A stretch of 64,000 bases of DNA from Paenibacillus sp. BIHB 4019 (GTDB lineage: Bacteria > Bacillota > Bacilli > Paenibacillales > Paenibacillaceae). A program made the position numbers and the translations under genes. The notes below the pieces were generated by a model, which saw nothing but the letters and a program-made list of their open reading frames with translations, ran no database searches and was not told where the DNA came from. Within the stretch, counting starts at the first letter, position 1. Each line of letters starts with the position of its first letter. Location of the stretch: positions 1,426,001 through 1,490,000 of the forward strand of contig NZ_CP016808.1 of the NCBI RefSeq assembly GCF_002741035.1. Direction: 5' to 3'. Below are positions 63,832 through 64,000 of the stretch, piece after piece.

Positions 63832-64000
63832 CTATGCGCCTGTTCGTTCAGGCTTGCGAATCATCGATAAATCCAGCATATCTGGCTGTGCGGGCTGGCC
63901 CAGCAAGTAGCCCTGCATGTAATCGCAGCCCCAGCCCCGCAGCAGCTCATACTGCTTCACATATTCCACTCCTTCAGCAATGACGCTAATGCCCAGCTTA
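63832..64000 (-). CDS. EAL-domain c-di-GMP phosphodiesterase, C-terminal end (gene continues beyond window)
   Basis: The minus strand reads KLGISVIAEGVEYVKQYELL, then RGWGCDYMQGYLLGQP, and ends ...RKPERTGA with TAG at 63832-63834. VIAEGVE and GCDYMQGYLLGQP are the last conserved motifs of EAL domains, which hydrolyse cyclic di-GMP. Only about 55 residues lie in the window, so any GGDEF or sensor part is not visible. Confidence 0.88.
   Translation of the reverse strand, partial: KLGISVIAEGVEYVKQYELLRGWGCDYMQGYLLGQPAQPDMLDLSMIRKPERTGA

Noticed and set aside
63777..63983. Plus-strand 68-codon ORF at the right edge
   Set aside because: The minus strand encodes clear EAL-domain motifs in this stretch.

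Overview
The window looks like chromosomal DNA of a spore-forming, S-layer-bearing Firmicute, most likely a Paenibacillus. Protein sequences, strong AGGAGG-type ribosome sites, frequent TTG/GTG starts, a Spo0M homologue, SLH-anchored surface enzymes, a SecA2-type ATPase, Fur and CcpA-like operator sequences and roughly balanced GC all fit. This is judged from family resemblance only; no search was run.

Layout. (1) 1-2.1 kb: the end of a protein joining an ABC ATPase tail to a LytTR DNA-binding domain, then an ABC ATPase/permease pair. (2) 2.2-7.7 kb: a SecA2-like ATPase, then a TetR regulator followed by a PfpI-family/oxidoreductase/SDR cluster with a perfect 31-bp palindrome in front. (3) 7.7-19.8 kb: an AT-rich accessory island full of broken genes. 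It holds IS3-family remnants, an ABC-F ATPase, a secreted protein with a bacteriocin-like hydrophobic tail next to a tiny two-helix membrane protein, several hypotheticals and a relic of a tyrosine integrase. At least four displaced copies of the 3' end of a sulfurtransferase gene lie in it, and the intact gene closes the island at 19765-20613. (4) 19.8-26 kb: sulfurtransferase, a PAF-acetylhydrolase-like hydrolase, a membrane-anchored sulfite-oxidase-type molybdoenzyme, and a TetR/hydrolase operon. (5) 26.6-34.2 kb: a 2521-residue secreted SLH protein with two GH43-like modules, preceded by a cre-like site. (6) 34.5-40.3 kb: an iron(III) ABC importer and a two-component system, each with a Fur-box-like sequence upstream. 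(7) 40.4-49.3 kb: a methionine-aminopeptidase-like protein and an SRAP-like protein that have both lost their catalytic residues, a four-copy 97-bp hairpin repeat array, an AraC regulator, a second Fur-box cluster (propeller-like protein, flavodoxin, Cas4/RecB-like Fe-S protein), threonine ammonia-lyase and an aldo/keto reductase. (8) 49.5-64 kb: mostly housekeeping and stress genes: Na+/H+ antiporter, VTT-domain protein, aromatic acid exporter-like protein, AlkC/AlkD-like repair protein, Spo0M, MHYT-PAS histidine kinase, MscL, NUDIX, tyrosinase-like protein, Cu/Zn superoxide dismutase, TraX-like protein, and the end of an EAL-domain gene.

How it works together. The SBP-permease-ATPase operon, the response regulator/kinase pair and the flavodoxin cluster look like parts of one iron-starvation response. 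The giant SLH protein is probably a carbon-repressed polysaccharide-degrading surface enzyme. The most interesting regions are the accessory island, which reads as a scar of repeated integration at the sulfurtransferase 3' end and carries a possible toxin/immunity pair, the tandem double-hairpin repeat family, and the two pseudoenzyme-like proteins.
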